Of a stretch of 6,850 nucleotides of DNA, positions 1 through 5,417 are shown in pieces. The stretch spans positions 1 through 6,850 of the forward strand of contig CAMWTG010000148.1 of NCBI GenBank assembly GCA_947177115.1, given 5' to 3'. The notes below the pieces were generated by a model. The model worked only from the letters and a program-made list of their open reading frames with translations. It searched no databases and was not told the origin of the DNA. Position numbers and translations under genes: made by a program. Origin of the DNA: an uncultured Clostridia bacterium (GTDB lineage: Bacteria; Bacillota; Clostridia; Oscillospirales; Oscillospiraceae). The first letter of the stretch is position 1, and each line of letters begins with the position of its first letter.

Positions 1-102
1 ATCAGCTTTCCCCTGCCAGTATATACAGCAGACGCCAACGGCGGCTTGTGCATCGTACGCAGCCGCGCCGATCACCGGGGGCTTGGGGGCCTTCGGTCGC
101 CA

Positions 103-139
103 ACAAGCGGCACAGGGTATATACCTGTGCCTTGCTTGT
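103..139. repeat. strong imperfect hairpin
   Basis: The arms ACAAGC (103-108) plus GGCACAGG (109-116) pair with CCTGTGCC (124-131) plus GCTTGT (134-139), with a 7-base loop GTATATA and a 2-base bulge TT. This gives 14 paired bases. No T-run follows on either strand, so it is not a standard intrinsic terminator. It could be an RNA structure, a protein-binding site or the folded end of a mobile element. Confidence 0.55.
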
Positions 140-198
140 CACTACTACCAGTGCCTATAAATGAGGGTTGAAAGTTGCTAGTATTGGTGGTATGCTTG

Positions 199-239
199 AC
201 TCATGACAAATCGACAAATCGTGATTTATATGTATGAGT
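199..239. repeat. nested direct and inverted repeats before the 257 gene
   Basis: GACAAATC occurs twice in tandem (205-212, 213-220). The second copy merges into the small palindrome AAATC-GT-GATTT (216-227), and the whole is enclosed by the inverted pair ACTCAT (199-204) and ATGAGT (234-239). It lies immediately before the ribosome site of the 257-625 gene, where an operator would be expected. A TTGACT at 196-201 has no -10 box at 16-18 bases spacing, so I do not call a promoter. Confidence 0.35.
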
Positions 240-256
240 AAAGGCAGGGAGTAAAA

Positions 257-625
257 ATGATTCGGCCGGTTCTTGCTTGTATAGACCCCTATAAGGCAGC
301 AGGGGAATTTGTTGCTGTTGGGTGGAATATTGATTTTTCGCAGCCTTGGGAGAGTGGCGACCCTTTGGTAGGGGTGTCACTTTGCGGCAACTCTGTCCTG
401 CTTGGTATCACGGAGGGATATGTTCCTGACAATCAGCTTTCACATATTGGATGTGGAGTTGAAATCTACATGACCGTACCTGGTGGACAGCTCAAGCAGA
501 TATATGAGAACCATTTGGTGCTGAAACCAACTGCGCTGATGGTTCAGCCGTGGGGCGATACGGCATTTGAGGTCAAAATCAGTGGATATCAGTTTATGAT
601 TGCCGCTGTAAATTCCAGTTTATAG
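257..625 (+). CDS. hypothetical protein, 122 aa
   Basis: I do not recognise this protein. The ATG at 257 is preceded by a purine-rich ribosome site (GCAGGGAG, 244-251), which supports the start. The product is 122 residues with no signal peptide, no membrane segment and three cysteines (8, 43, 66). Alternating hydrophobic and polar residues with many glycines suggest a small mostly beta-sheet, cytoplasmic protein. Examples are the stretches around residues 37-51 and 102-118. It stands alone: a hairpin follows its stop and the next gene begins 175 bp later. Its base composition looks more AT-rich than the kinase and regulator downstream, consistent with acquisition by transfer. No toxin, antitoxin or phage motif was seen. 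Confidence 0.6.
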   Translation: MIRPVLACIDPYKAAGEFVAVGWNIDFSQPWESGDPLVGVSLCGNSVLLGITEGYVPDNQLSHIGCGVEIYMTVPGGQLKQIYENHLVLKPTALMVQPWGDTAFEVKISGYQFMIAAVNSSL

Positions 626-656
626 GGGATTTCATCTTTTGGGTGAAATCCCCCTT
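625..656 (+). terminator. hairpin at the 3' end of the 257-625 gene, probable terminator
   Basis: GGGGATTTCA (625-634) pairs perfectly with TGAAATCCCC (644-653) around a 9-base loop, starting on the last base of the stop codon. Only two T residues follow the stem (655-656), so termination may be inefficient. Position and stem strength make terminator the best reading. The TTGACA overlapping its right edge (655-660) lacks a well-spaced -10 box and is not called as a promoter. Confidence 0.5.
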
Positions 657-718
657 GACAAATGTACTCTCTTGGAATAACGCTATAACAATCTTCAAAA
701 TAACTGCTGCTGTCTTGC

Positions 719-790
719 AGAGGCGGGATATTATCCCCCGTTCTGCCGGCACGTACTGCGTGATCGCGCGGGCGAATGATATCCGCCCCT
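719..790. repeat. 72-bp MITE-like palindromic repeat
   Basis: The left end AGAGGCGGGATATTAT (719-734) matches the reverse complement of the right end, AGGGGCGGATATCAT (776-790 read in reverse), allowing one gap and about two mismatches. Each end also folds on itself: GGGATA-T-TATCCC at 725-737, and GGGCG/CGCCC at 770-774 and 784-788. The centre has no coding capacity. From memory, short GGGGCGGATAT-type palindromes are frequent between genes in gut Clostridia, which fits a non-autonomous inserted repeat. No clear target-site duplication was found. It ends 10 bp before the predicted kinase start, so it may have displaced that gene's original control region. Confidence 0.45.
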
Positions 791-800
791 ATATTGTACC

Positions 801-2192
801 ATGGATTTTGATGATTGCTATAAAAATATGTGGAAAGAGATCTGTGATACCATGCCGCTATTACTCTACTTAACATTGACAAATTATTCCGATTCATTAA
901 CAGGACACCTGATACTGGCAGCCTATTTATTGGCTGTGACGGATGAGCGGGCCATATGGGAAAAACTGAAAAAGCTGCCGCTGCTGTGCGTATCTCCGCT
1001 GATCGCCACACTGATGGCCCTCGTACTGTATATGGAACTCCCGGAGTTCAACATACTCCCGTATTTCATCACCAGTATTGCCATCCTTGCCATGTGTACC
1101 TTATGGGTGATGTGGGCGTGGCGGTGGAATTTCTGGATGGCCTCTTCCGCCGTGTGCATGGCGGGCATCCTGCAAGAAGCCACCACGGTGCTGGCGCAGA
1201 TCCGGTCCCGGGTGTTTCCATCCGATCTTGTCTCGGATACTGCCGCTATGGCGATCGCCCTGGCTTTTTCCATATTTGCCGCCGCCCTGCTGAAGCGGTT
1301 CCGCTTCGGCTTCTGGTTCCGGCTGCTGCTGGAGGATCGGTCCGGCCAGCGCCGGACAGCGGCGCTCATGCTGGCGCTGGAATTTACTATGGAGGTATTC
1401 TTTTTCGTGCAGCACGGCGTTCAAAGGCGATATCTTGCGGCGTACTGCATTCTGCTCATTGTGCTGGTCATTGTGATCATCAAGCTGATCATCTACCTGG
1501 CCCGCCGGTTTGACGACAGCCGCGCGATCCAGGCGCAGCAGGACATCATCGCCCAGCAGCAGCTTTACGAGCAGGACCTGGAGGATATCCGCCGGGATAT
1601 CCGGTCCTTCCGGCACGACTACAAGAACCTGCTGACGGGCCTGTCCCAGCAGGCGGGAGAGGGGGATCTGGATGCGCTGCGCGATACATTGTCGGAACTG
1701 GACGCGGACTTTGACCGGCACCTGGGGGAGAAGATCCAGCGGTCTATTCAAATCGGCAACCTGCGGATCCCGCAGGTGCGCAGCCTTCTGCTGGGGAAGC
1801 TCACCGAGCTGCGGAAACGCGGCGTGGAGTGCCGTCTGGAGGTCCTCTACCCTGTGGAGTCCGTGGACATGAATATATGGGATCTTGTCCGGTGTCTGGG
1901 CATCCTGACGGACAACGCCGCGGAGGCCGCGCTGGAAACAGAGCGGCCCTGGGTGGAGATCGTTCTGCTGGCACAGGGCGGGCGGCTGTTCCTGCGGGTG
2001 TCCAACCCGTACACAAACGCCCTCGATCCGGGAAAGATGTGGGATGAGGGCTGGTCCACCAAGGGAGCGGGCCGGGGGCTGGGCCTGCCCGGCTATCAGC
2101 GCATCCTGGAGAGCTATCCCAACGTTTCCCGCTGCACCAGCTGGGCGGACGGCGTGTTTGTGCAGGAACTGACAGTGGAGGGCAGGCCATGA
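801..2192 (+). CDS. AgrC-like sensor histidine kinase (GHKL, LytTR-partner type), 463 aa
   Basis: A membrane sensor kinase that autophosphorylates on histidine and passes phosphate to the regulator encoded next. Residues about 33-234 carry six or seven hydrophobic helices (roughly 33-47, 58-78, 85-106, 109-131, 147-165, 188-204, 212-234). A Gln-rich linker (about 243-262) leads to the H-box, RSFRHDYKNLL, with His272. The ATP-binding part has the N-box ILTDNAAEA (Asp371, Asn372) and G-box GAGRGLGL (422-429). The layout matches peptide-sensing AgrC/VirS-type kinases rather than HisKA kinases. The start is uncertain. ATG 801 is the first in frame but has no ribosome site; ATG 828 has none either; ATG 852 has GGAAAGAG 12 bases upstream. 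Residues 1-17 may therefore not be made. It overlaps the regulator by 4 bp. No agrB/agrD partner is visible, so the ligand is unknown. Confidence 0.88.
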   Translation: MDFDDCYKNMWKEICDTMPLLLYLTLTNYSDSLTGHLILAAYLLAVTDERAIWEKLKKLPLLCVSPLIATLMALVLYMELPEFNILPYFITSIAILAMCTLWVMWAWRWNFWMASSAVCMAGILQEATTVLAQIRSRVFPSDLVSDTAAMAIALAFSIFAAALLKRFRFGFWFRLLLEDRSGQRRTAALMLALEFTMEVFFFVQHGVQRRYLAAYCILLIVLVIVIIKLIIYLARRFDDSRAIQAQQDIIAQQQLYEQDLEDIRRDIRSFRHDYKNLLTGLSQQAGEGDLDALRDTLSELDADFDRHLGEKIQRSIQIGNLRIPQVRSLLLGKLTELRKRGVECRLEVLYPVESVDMNIWDLVRCLGILTDNAAEAALETERPWVEIVLLAQGGRLFLRVSNPYTNALDPGKMWDEGWSTKGAGRGLGLPGYQRILESYPNVSRCTSWADGVFVQELTVEGRP

Positions 2193-2926
2193 TAAGCATC
2201 TATCTTTGCGATGATGAGGACGCGGTCCGCCACCAGATCCGGACCACCCTGGAGTGGAAGATCTTTATCGAAAACTACGATATGAAGGTAGTGTGCAGCG
2301 CGGCCGGCGCGCAGGAGCTGCTGGACGCGGTGGAGGACAATAAACGGGGCGTCTACTTTCTGGATGTGGACCTGAAGGACGGGCAATGGGACGGTTTCCT
2401 GCTGGGGCGGGAGCTGCGGCGGCGGGACCCACACGGCATACTGGTGTACATCACCAGCTATGGGGACCTGGCCTGGCGCACCTTCCAGTATCATCTGCAG
2501 GCGTTTGACTATATCGTAAAGGAGCCGGAGCAGATCGGGCCGTCAGCGGCGCGGTGCCTGGAGGAGATCCATACCCAGCTGCTGTCGGAGCGCCGGGATC
2601 CGGAGGAGATGTTCACCCTGCGGACGGGAGAGATGGTGCGCTATGTCCCCATGCGCGATATCCTCTTTTTTGAAACCGCCCCCACGCCCCACCATGTCCT
2701 GCTCCACACGTCCGGCAGCCGGATGGACTTTTTGGGGAGCCTCAATGAACTGGAGATCCAGTTGGGAGACCGCTTTGTCCGCACGCACAGGGCCTATCTG
2801 GTGGCGGCGGATAAGATCGAAGCGGTGGACCTGAAACACAATAAGCTGTGGGCCGGCGGTCATGAGTGCCTGCTTTCCCGCGCCGGGAAAGCGGAGCTGC
2901 GCAAAAAAACGGGAGGGAGCCAGTAA
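2189..2926 (+). CDS. LytTR-family response regulator (AgrA/LytR type), 245 aa
   Basis: A DNA-binding response regulator, the likely phosphorylation target of the overlapping kinase. The receiver domain (about 1-120) has the acidic cluster Asp8-Asp9-Glu10, phospho-acceptor Asp59 in YFLDVDL, the switch residue Thr89 in YITS, and the conserved Lys111. A LytTR domain fills about 140-240. It shows the typical RDILFFE strand (156-162) and the DRFVRTHRAYLV motif (194-205). LytTR proteins bind paired direct repeats in promoters. The ATG overlaps the kinase stop (ATGA) and has GGAGGG six bases upstream, indicating translational coupling. Length is normal for the family. The stop codon sits in the loop of the operon terminator. 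Target genes cannot be read from this window. Confidence 0.92.
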   Translation: MISIYLCDDEDAVRHQIRTTLEWKIFIENYDMKVVCSAAGAQELLDAVEDNKRGVYFLDVDLKDGQWDGFLLGRELRRRDPHGILVYITSYGDLAWRTFQYHLQAFDYIVKEPEQIGPSAARCLEEIHTQLLSERRDPEEMFTLRTGEMVRYVPMRDILFFETAPTPHHVLLHTSGSRMDFLGSLNELEIQLGDRFVRTHRAYLVAADKIEAVDLKHNKLWAGGHECLLSRAGKAELRKKTGGSQ

Positions 2927-2939
2927 GGCTCCCTCCTTT
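2912..2939 (+). terminator. bidirectional terminator overlapping the regulator stop codon
   Basis: GGAGGGAGCC (2912-2921) pairs perfectly with GGCTCCCTCC (2927-2936) around the loop AGTAA, which contains the TAA stop of the regulator (2924-2926). Three T residues follow on the forward strand. Seven A residues precede it (2903-2909), so read leftward the same stem is followed by a seven-T run. It ends the two-component operon and should also stop leftward transcription. Confidence 0.82.
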
Positions 2940-2997
2940 GCCGTTCAGGAAGGATTTTGACGCTTTAGGAAATTACGGCCATCTGTCCCTGCGGGCG

Positions 2998-3006
2998 TGG
3001 TATATT
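2998..3006 (+). promoter_or_regulatory. possible extended -10 promoter for the 3088 gene
   Basis: TGG-TATATT forms an extended -10 box about 80 bp before the start codon, in the gap after the regulator terminator where a new promoter is needed. No convincing -35 box lies 16-18 bases upstream, which extended -10 promoters can tolerate. Tentative. Confidence 0.3.
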
Positions 3007-3087
3007 GATGCCTGGAAAGAGCGGACAGCCGCTGCAAGAAAAGGCCGGGCCGAACGCTCAGAAATATATCACATGGAGGAATGAAAC

Positions 3088-3492
3088 GTGAAACAAAAAG
3101 TCTCCTTGAAGGAAATGGTGGGAACAAAAATCATTTATGCGGCGCTCCTTGGGTTCTATTACTGGATGTGGGCAAGGCGGGACTGGCATGACTGGTATAC
3201 GGTGATCCAGCATACGGTCATCGTATTCACCATCCTGTTTTTTGCGATGCAGGCAGGCCGCATTCATAAGTACACGAAAGAAGAAAAAAATGAAGCGGGG
3301 ATCCAGACTTTGCGGAGGATAGACGCGATCCTGCTTAAAATGCTGGCGGCGGCTGACAGTATCATTGCCTTCATGTGTGCTGTCGCATTCATAGACGGAA
3401 GAATGGCGGGTTATGCGCTCGTTGGGTCGATATTCGTTTTAACCGTTGTTCGGTTCGTCCTGTTTTGCGTGATGGACGGGAAAAAAGCCTGA
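3088..3492 (+). CDS. small four-helix integral membrane protein, 134 aa, unknown function
   Basis: A GTG start at 3088 is chosen because GGAGGA (3075-3080) lies seven bases upstream. An ATG at 3081 abuts that site directly and is in another frame that soon stops. The protein has four hydrophobic stretches (about 12-28, 38-55, 82-102, 107-127). A basic, charged loop (58-78, IHKYTKEEKNEAG) separates the pairs, and the C-terminus is Lys-rich and probably cytoplasmic. Aromatic residues cluster at 24-37 (YYWMWARRDWHDWY), at the end of helix 1. It resembles unnamed small membrane proteins of Clostridia, but I can assign no family. It follows the two-component operon after a terminator, so it is not clearly part of it, though it could be a target. 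It looks more AT-rich than its neighbours. Confidence 0.72.
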   Translation: MKQKVSLKEMVGTKIIYAALLGFYYWMWARRDWHDWYTVIQHTVIVFTILFFAMQAGRIHKYTKEEKNEAGIQTLRRIDAILLKMLAAADSIIAFMCAVAFIDGRMAGYALVGSIFVLTVVRFVLFCVMDGKKA

Positions 3493-3505
3493 TATCCCCT
3501 TTCTG

Positions 3506-3576
3506 GAGGAAAAGGAAACATCCTGTTCCGGATTGGCCTCCTTCCGAAGCGGCGGTTGTAAGGCTTGAAGCGGCTT
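3506..3576. repeat. left arm of a 71-bp inverted repeat flanking the DUF6440-like gene
   Basis: Read as reverse complement, this arm aligns without gaps to 3867-3937, with about 57 of 71 bases identical by manual count. The inner 33 bases (3544-3576) differ at only three positions. The outer part corresponds to the terminator hairpin of the right arm, but here the stem is eroded (ATCC/GGAT core only). The arm begins 14 bp after the stop of the membrane-protein gene. Confidence 0.75.
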
Positions 3577-3656
3577 AAAGCAAGGGCGGAGAATACCGGA
3601 GAAAAGGCAATACGCCTGCGCCAGTGAGCGGCGGGGCGGGAAAGGAGCGTGAGCGT

Positions 3657-3836
3657 ATGGCGAAGGACCGCTTTGTGGAAGTCTATAACCAGGGAGTCGT
3701 GAATGTGGCCAAGATCATCGTGGATACGGAAACCGGCGTGAATTACCTGATGGGTTCCCATAATAAGGCGAACGGCACCGGGCTGACCGTTCTGGTCGAT
3801 CAGAACGGCAAGCCGATCGTTACCCCCGTTGACTGA
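3657..3836 (+). CDS. DUF6440-like small protein, 59 aa
   Basis: A 59-residue protein with the pattern I associate with the DUF6440 family. It has an N-terminal RFVEVYNQG strand (5-13), then IIVDTETGVNYL (20-31), and a C-terminal GLTVLVDQNGKPIV (42-55). The family is small, common in Clostridia and of unknown biochemical role. It is probably cytoplasmic, with no signal or membrane segment. The ATG at 3657 is favoured over an in-frame GTG at 3624 because AAGGAG (3642-3647) lies nine bases before it and the added residues are unlike the family. The gene sits alone between two inverted repeat arms, with a strong terminator in the right arm. No clear promoter was found in 3577-3641. The family call rests on recalled sequence pattern, not a search. 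Confidence 0.78.
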   Translation: MAKDRFVEVYNQGVVNVAKIIVDTETGVNYLMGSHNKANGTGLTVLVDQNGKPIVTPVD

Positions 3837-3866
3837 CGGCGCCTGTTGACAGAGTAAACCGGCCGC

Positions 3867-3937
3867 AAGCCGTTTCAAGCCTTACAACCGGAGCTTCGGG
3901 AGGAGCGGCATCCAGGACAGGATGCCGCTTTTTCCTC
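3867..3937. repeat. right arm of the 71-bp inverted repeat, containing a terminator
   Basis: Inverted partner of 3506-3576. The arm begins 30 bp after the stop of the DUF6440-like gene. Unlike the left arm, its outer half folds into an intact terminator (3905-3933). The two arms enclose a 290-bp core that holds just the one small gene and its ribosome site. Confidence 0.75.
3905..3933 (+). terminator. intrinsic terminator after the DUF6440-like gene
   Basis: GCGGCATCC (3905-3913) and GGATGCCGC (3920-3928) form a perfect nine-base stem with a six-base loop AGGACA, followed at once by TTTTT (3929-3933). This is a textbook rho-independent terminator for rightward transcripts. It may also hinder transcripts from the leftward gene ending at 4037, for which I see no separate terminator. 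Confidence 0.88.
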
Positions 3938-4036
3938 TTGATATATCCGGTAACCATAGCTGTACTCAACCTGATACAACCGGAAGATGTGTTAATGGCA
4001 GCTTCTTCCAATCAGGCGGGATGCAGCGACCAGCAG

Positions 4037-4819
4037 TTATGACAGCCCCTGCTTTCTCTGCCCCATCAGCTCCGGCAGCAGGTCCTCTGTCTCCGGGTAC
4101 ATGAGGAACCCTGTCCCAATCCCCAGTTCTTGGCCCAGTCGCAGTTTTCTGCGCAGGGTCCCGGCATCATCAAACAGCACAAATCTACTGTTTTCAGACT
4201 CTGTAAATGTAAAATACTTTGCACATAAATCATGAGAATAAAAGACGGACCGCTGCTTTTGGGCCAGCATTTCATCAAACTTCCGGCTGTCAAGCGGTTC
4301 CCCTTCTCCTGATGGACAAGGCAGGGGAAAACTCATCCGCAGCCGCTGAAGGTCCAGCGCCACCCTCCCCTGCCCAAACCGGTGGATGCACTCTCCTAGC
4401 CGCTCCCGCAGGTTCCCGCCGGACAGGGCGGTACAGATCAGTACGGCTGCCTGCTCCACCTGTCCGCCGTAGTCCTCCGGGACAAACAGACGTTTCCCGT
4501 TCCGGGACAGCACCCGGCCAAGGGCCTCCAGAAAGGCGGTCCGGTCCGCCGCCGGCGGCTTCTCAAAATCCGCCAGCACCCCGCCGTAGCCCCGGTTGCC
4601 GCACTCCCGCCACACGTCCCGGCACAGGGCAGCGGGGTCCAGGATGACGCCGCAGTCCTGGTCCCCCAAGACCATAAATCCGCCCCGGGTCCGGGCCAGC
4701 AGATCCCGGCGAGCCAACCGGCCATCCCGGCCCACCCGATAGGCCACATGCGCCAGGCGGTCAGTATAACGAGCGGCCTCCCGCAGCTTGTCGGGCGTAA
4801 CAGCCAAATAGAGTTGCAT
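4037..4819 (-). CDS. GH18-like TIM-barrel protein with eroded active site, 260 aa
   Basis: Probably a glycoside hydrolase family 18-like protein, related to the peptidoglycan-cleaving spore group (SleL/YaaH type). Segments resembling the family include GYGGVLADFE (77-86), at the catalytic strand. YFTFTESENSRFVLFDDAGTL (202-222) with KLRLGQELGIG (225-235) resembles the last strand and helix of those enzymes. The usual DxxDxDxE motif is only half kept: Asp84 and Glu86 remain, while the first two Asp positions are Gly and Leu. Activity is therefore uncertain, though the acid Glu is present. There is no signal peptide and no LysM domain, so it may act in the cytoplasm or forespore. The start at 4819 is set by AAGGGGG eight bases upstream; an earlier in-frame ATG at 4882 has no comparable site and would overlap the divergent control region. 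Substrate unknown. Confidence 0.68.
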   Translation of the reverse strand: MQLYLAVTPDKLREAARYTDRLAHVAYRVGRDGRLARRDLLARTRGGFMVLGDQDCGVILDPAALCRDVWRECGNRGYGGVLADFEKPPAADRTAFLEALGRVLSRNGKRLFVPEDYGGQVEQAAVLICTALSGGNLRERLGECIHRFGQGRVALDLQRLRMSFPLPCPSGEGEPLDSRKFDEMLAQKQRSVFYSHDLCAKYFTFTESENSRFVLFDDAGTLRRKLRLGQELGIGTGFLMYPETEDLLPELMGQRKQGLS

Positions 4820-4832
4820 AGGCGCTTCCCCC

Positions 4833-4861
4833 TTGTGGAATTCCAAACATTGTGATATACT
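4833..4861 (+). promoter_or_regulatory. promoter for the yqeG-aminopeptidase pair
   Basis: TTGTGG (4833-4838), 17 bases, then TATACT (4856-4861), preceded by TGA so that it also forms an extended -10. It lies 31 bp before the yqeG start codon, giving a short leader of about 25 bases. The -35 box overlaps the edge of the ribosome site of the opposing gene. Good sigma-A-type match. Confidence 0.7.
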
Positions 4862-4882
4862 TTCTTCATCATATGCGATCAA
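4854..4882 (-). promoter_or_regulatory. promoter for the leftward GH18-like gene
   Basis: On the reverse strand, TTGATC (4882-4877) and TATATC (4859-4854) are separated by exactly 17 bases and lie 34 bases before the start at 4819. Its -10 box overlaps the -10 box of the rightward promoter by four bases, so both promoters could not be occupied by polymerase together. Confidence 0.55.
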
Positions 4883-4892
4883 GGAGGGCCCT

Positions 4893-5417
4893 ATGCCAGT
4901 TTCCCTTATCCCTGACCGGCTGTATGGCCGCTATACCGACCTTACGCCCCGGCTGCTGGCGGACCAGGGTATCCGGCTGCTGCTCTGCGACTTGGACTAC
5001 ACACTGGCTCCGCGTTCTATGGAGCGGCCAGACGAAACCCTGCGTGCCTGGTTGGACGTCTGCCGGGATGCGGGCGTTACGGTGATGATCCTCTCCAATA
5101 ACCGTTCCACTCGCCGGGTGGAAACTTTTTGCGGAGAATTGGACATCCGATATGTGGGTCACGCCGGAAAACCCAGCCCCAAGGGTTACCGCCAGGCCAT
5201 GGCGGTAGCCGGAGAGATGCCGGAACACACCGCTATGCTGGGCGACAAACTGCTCACCGATGTGCTGGGTGCCAAGCGGGCCGGGATTGCGGCACTGATG
5301 GTAGAGCCCCTGGGAGGGCCGGTAGGGATATGGAACCATGTGCTCCACGCCTTGCAGAGTCCCTTCAAATGGATCGCGAAAAGGAGATGCAAGAAAAACT
5401 ATGAGCAGATTTCATAA
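4893..5417 (+). CDS. yqeG: YqeG-family HAD-superfamily (subclass IIIA) phosphatase, 174 aa
   Basis: A cytoplasmic HAD-type phosphohydrolase of the YqeG family, which is typical of Firmicutes; its physiological substrate is not firmly known. All four HAD motifs are visible. Motif I is DLDYT (33-37), with nucleophile Asp33 and acid/base Asp35. Motif II is Ser68 in LSNN, motif III is Lys93 in AGKP, and motif IV is GDKLLTD (117-123), with metal ligands Asp118 and Asp123. The absence of a cap insertion between motifs fits subclass III. The start at 4893 has AAGGAGGG just upstream; an in-frame ATG at 4833 would precede the promoter. Length is normal for the family. The last 17 bp overlap the following aminopeptidase gene, indicating one transcript. 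Confidence 0.92.
   Translation: MPVSLIPDRLYGRYTDLTPRLLADQGIRLLLCDLDYTLAPRSMERPDETLRAWLDVCRDAGVTVMILSNNRSTRRVETFCGELDIRYVGHAGKPSPKGYRQAMAVAGEMPEHTAMLGDKLLTDVLGAKRAGIAALMVEPLGGPVGIWNHVLHALQSPFKWIAKRRCKKNYEQIS

Larger units (their letters stand above)
1..256. other. unassigned upstream stretch, possible mobile-element remnant
   Basis: No gene can be called here. Two forward frames run open from the window edge (one stops at 169-171), and a reverse frame is open from about 140 down to 1, but none has a start codon with a ribosome site or a recognisable family. The stretch contains a long hairpin (103-139) and small direct and inverted repeats (199-239), both listed separately. GC-rich sequence before about 110 gives way to AT-rich sequence after 150. 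The left part could be the tail or intergenic spacer of an accessory element; that is a guess. Confidence 0.3.

Noticed and set aside
655..689. Promoter TTGACA with TATAAC
   Set aside because: The boxes are 23 bases apart, too far for a sigma-A promoter; at 17 bases the -10 is TAACGC, which is poor.
589..1011. 140-aa reverse-strand open frame
   Set aside because: It crosses the MITE-like repeat and the kinase start. Translations of such palindromic repeats often look protein-like but are artefacts.
956..1751. Alternative frames on both strands inside the kinase gene
   Set aside because: Shadows caused by GC-rich coding sequence. The kinase frame carries the H, N and G boxes.
2866..3084. 72-aa forward frame between the regulator and the membrane protein
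   Set aside because: Its start lies inside the regulator and it reads through the terminator hairpin with no ribosome site of its own.
3088..3492. AgrB-like peptide processing protein
   Set aside because: Too short, with no His/Cys protease pair in the right context, and it is separated from the kinase-regulator operon by a terminator.
3820..4011. 63-aa reverse frame sharing a KRK-HPV-VVRLE pattern with a forward frame ending at 3578
   Set aside because: The shared residues are just the translation of the two inverted repeat arms, not a protein family.
4219..4647. 142-aa Pro/Ala-rich forward frame
   Set aside because: Low-complexity antisense translation of the GH18-like gene, with no ribosome site.
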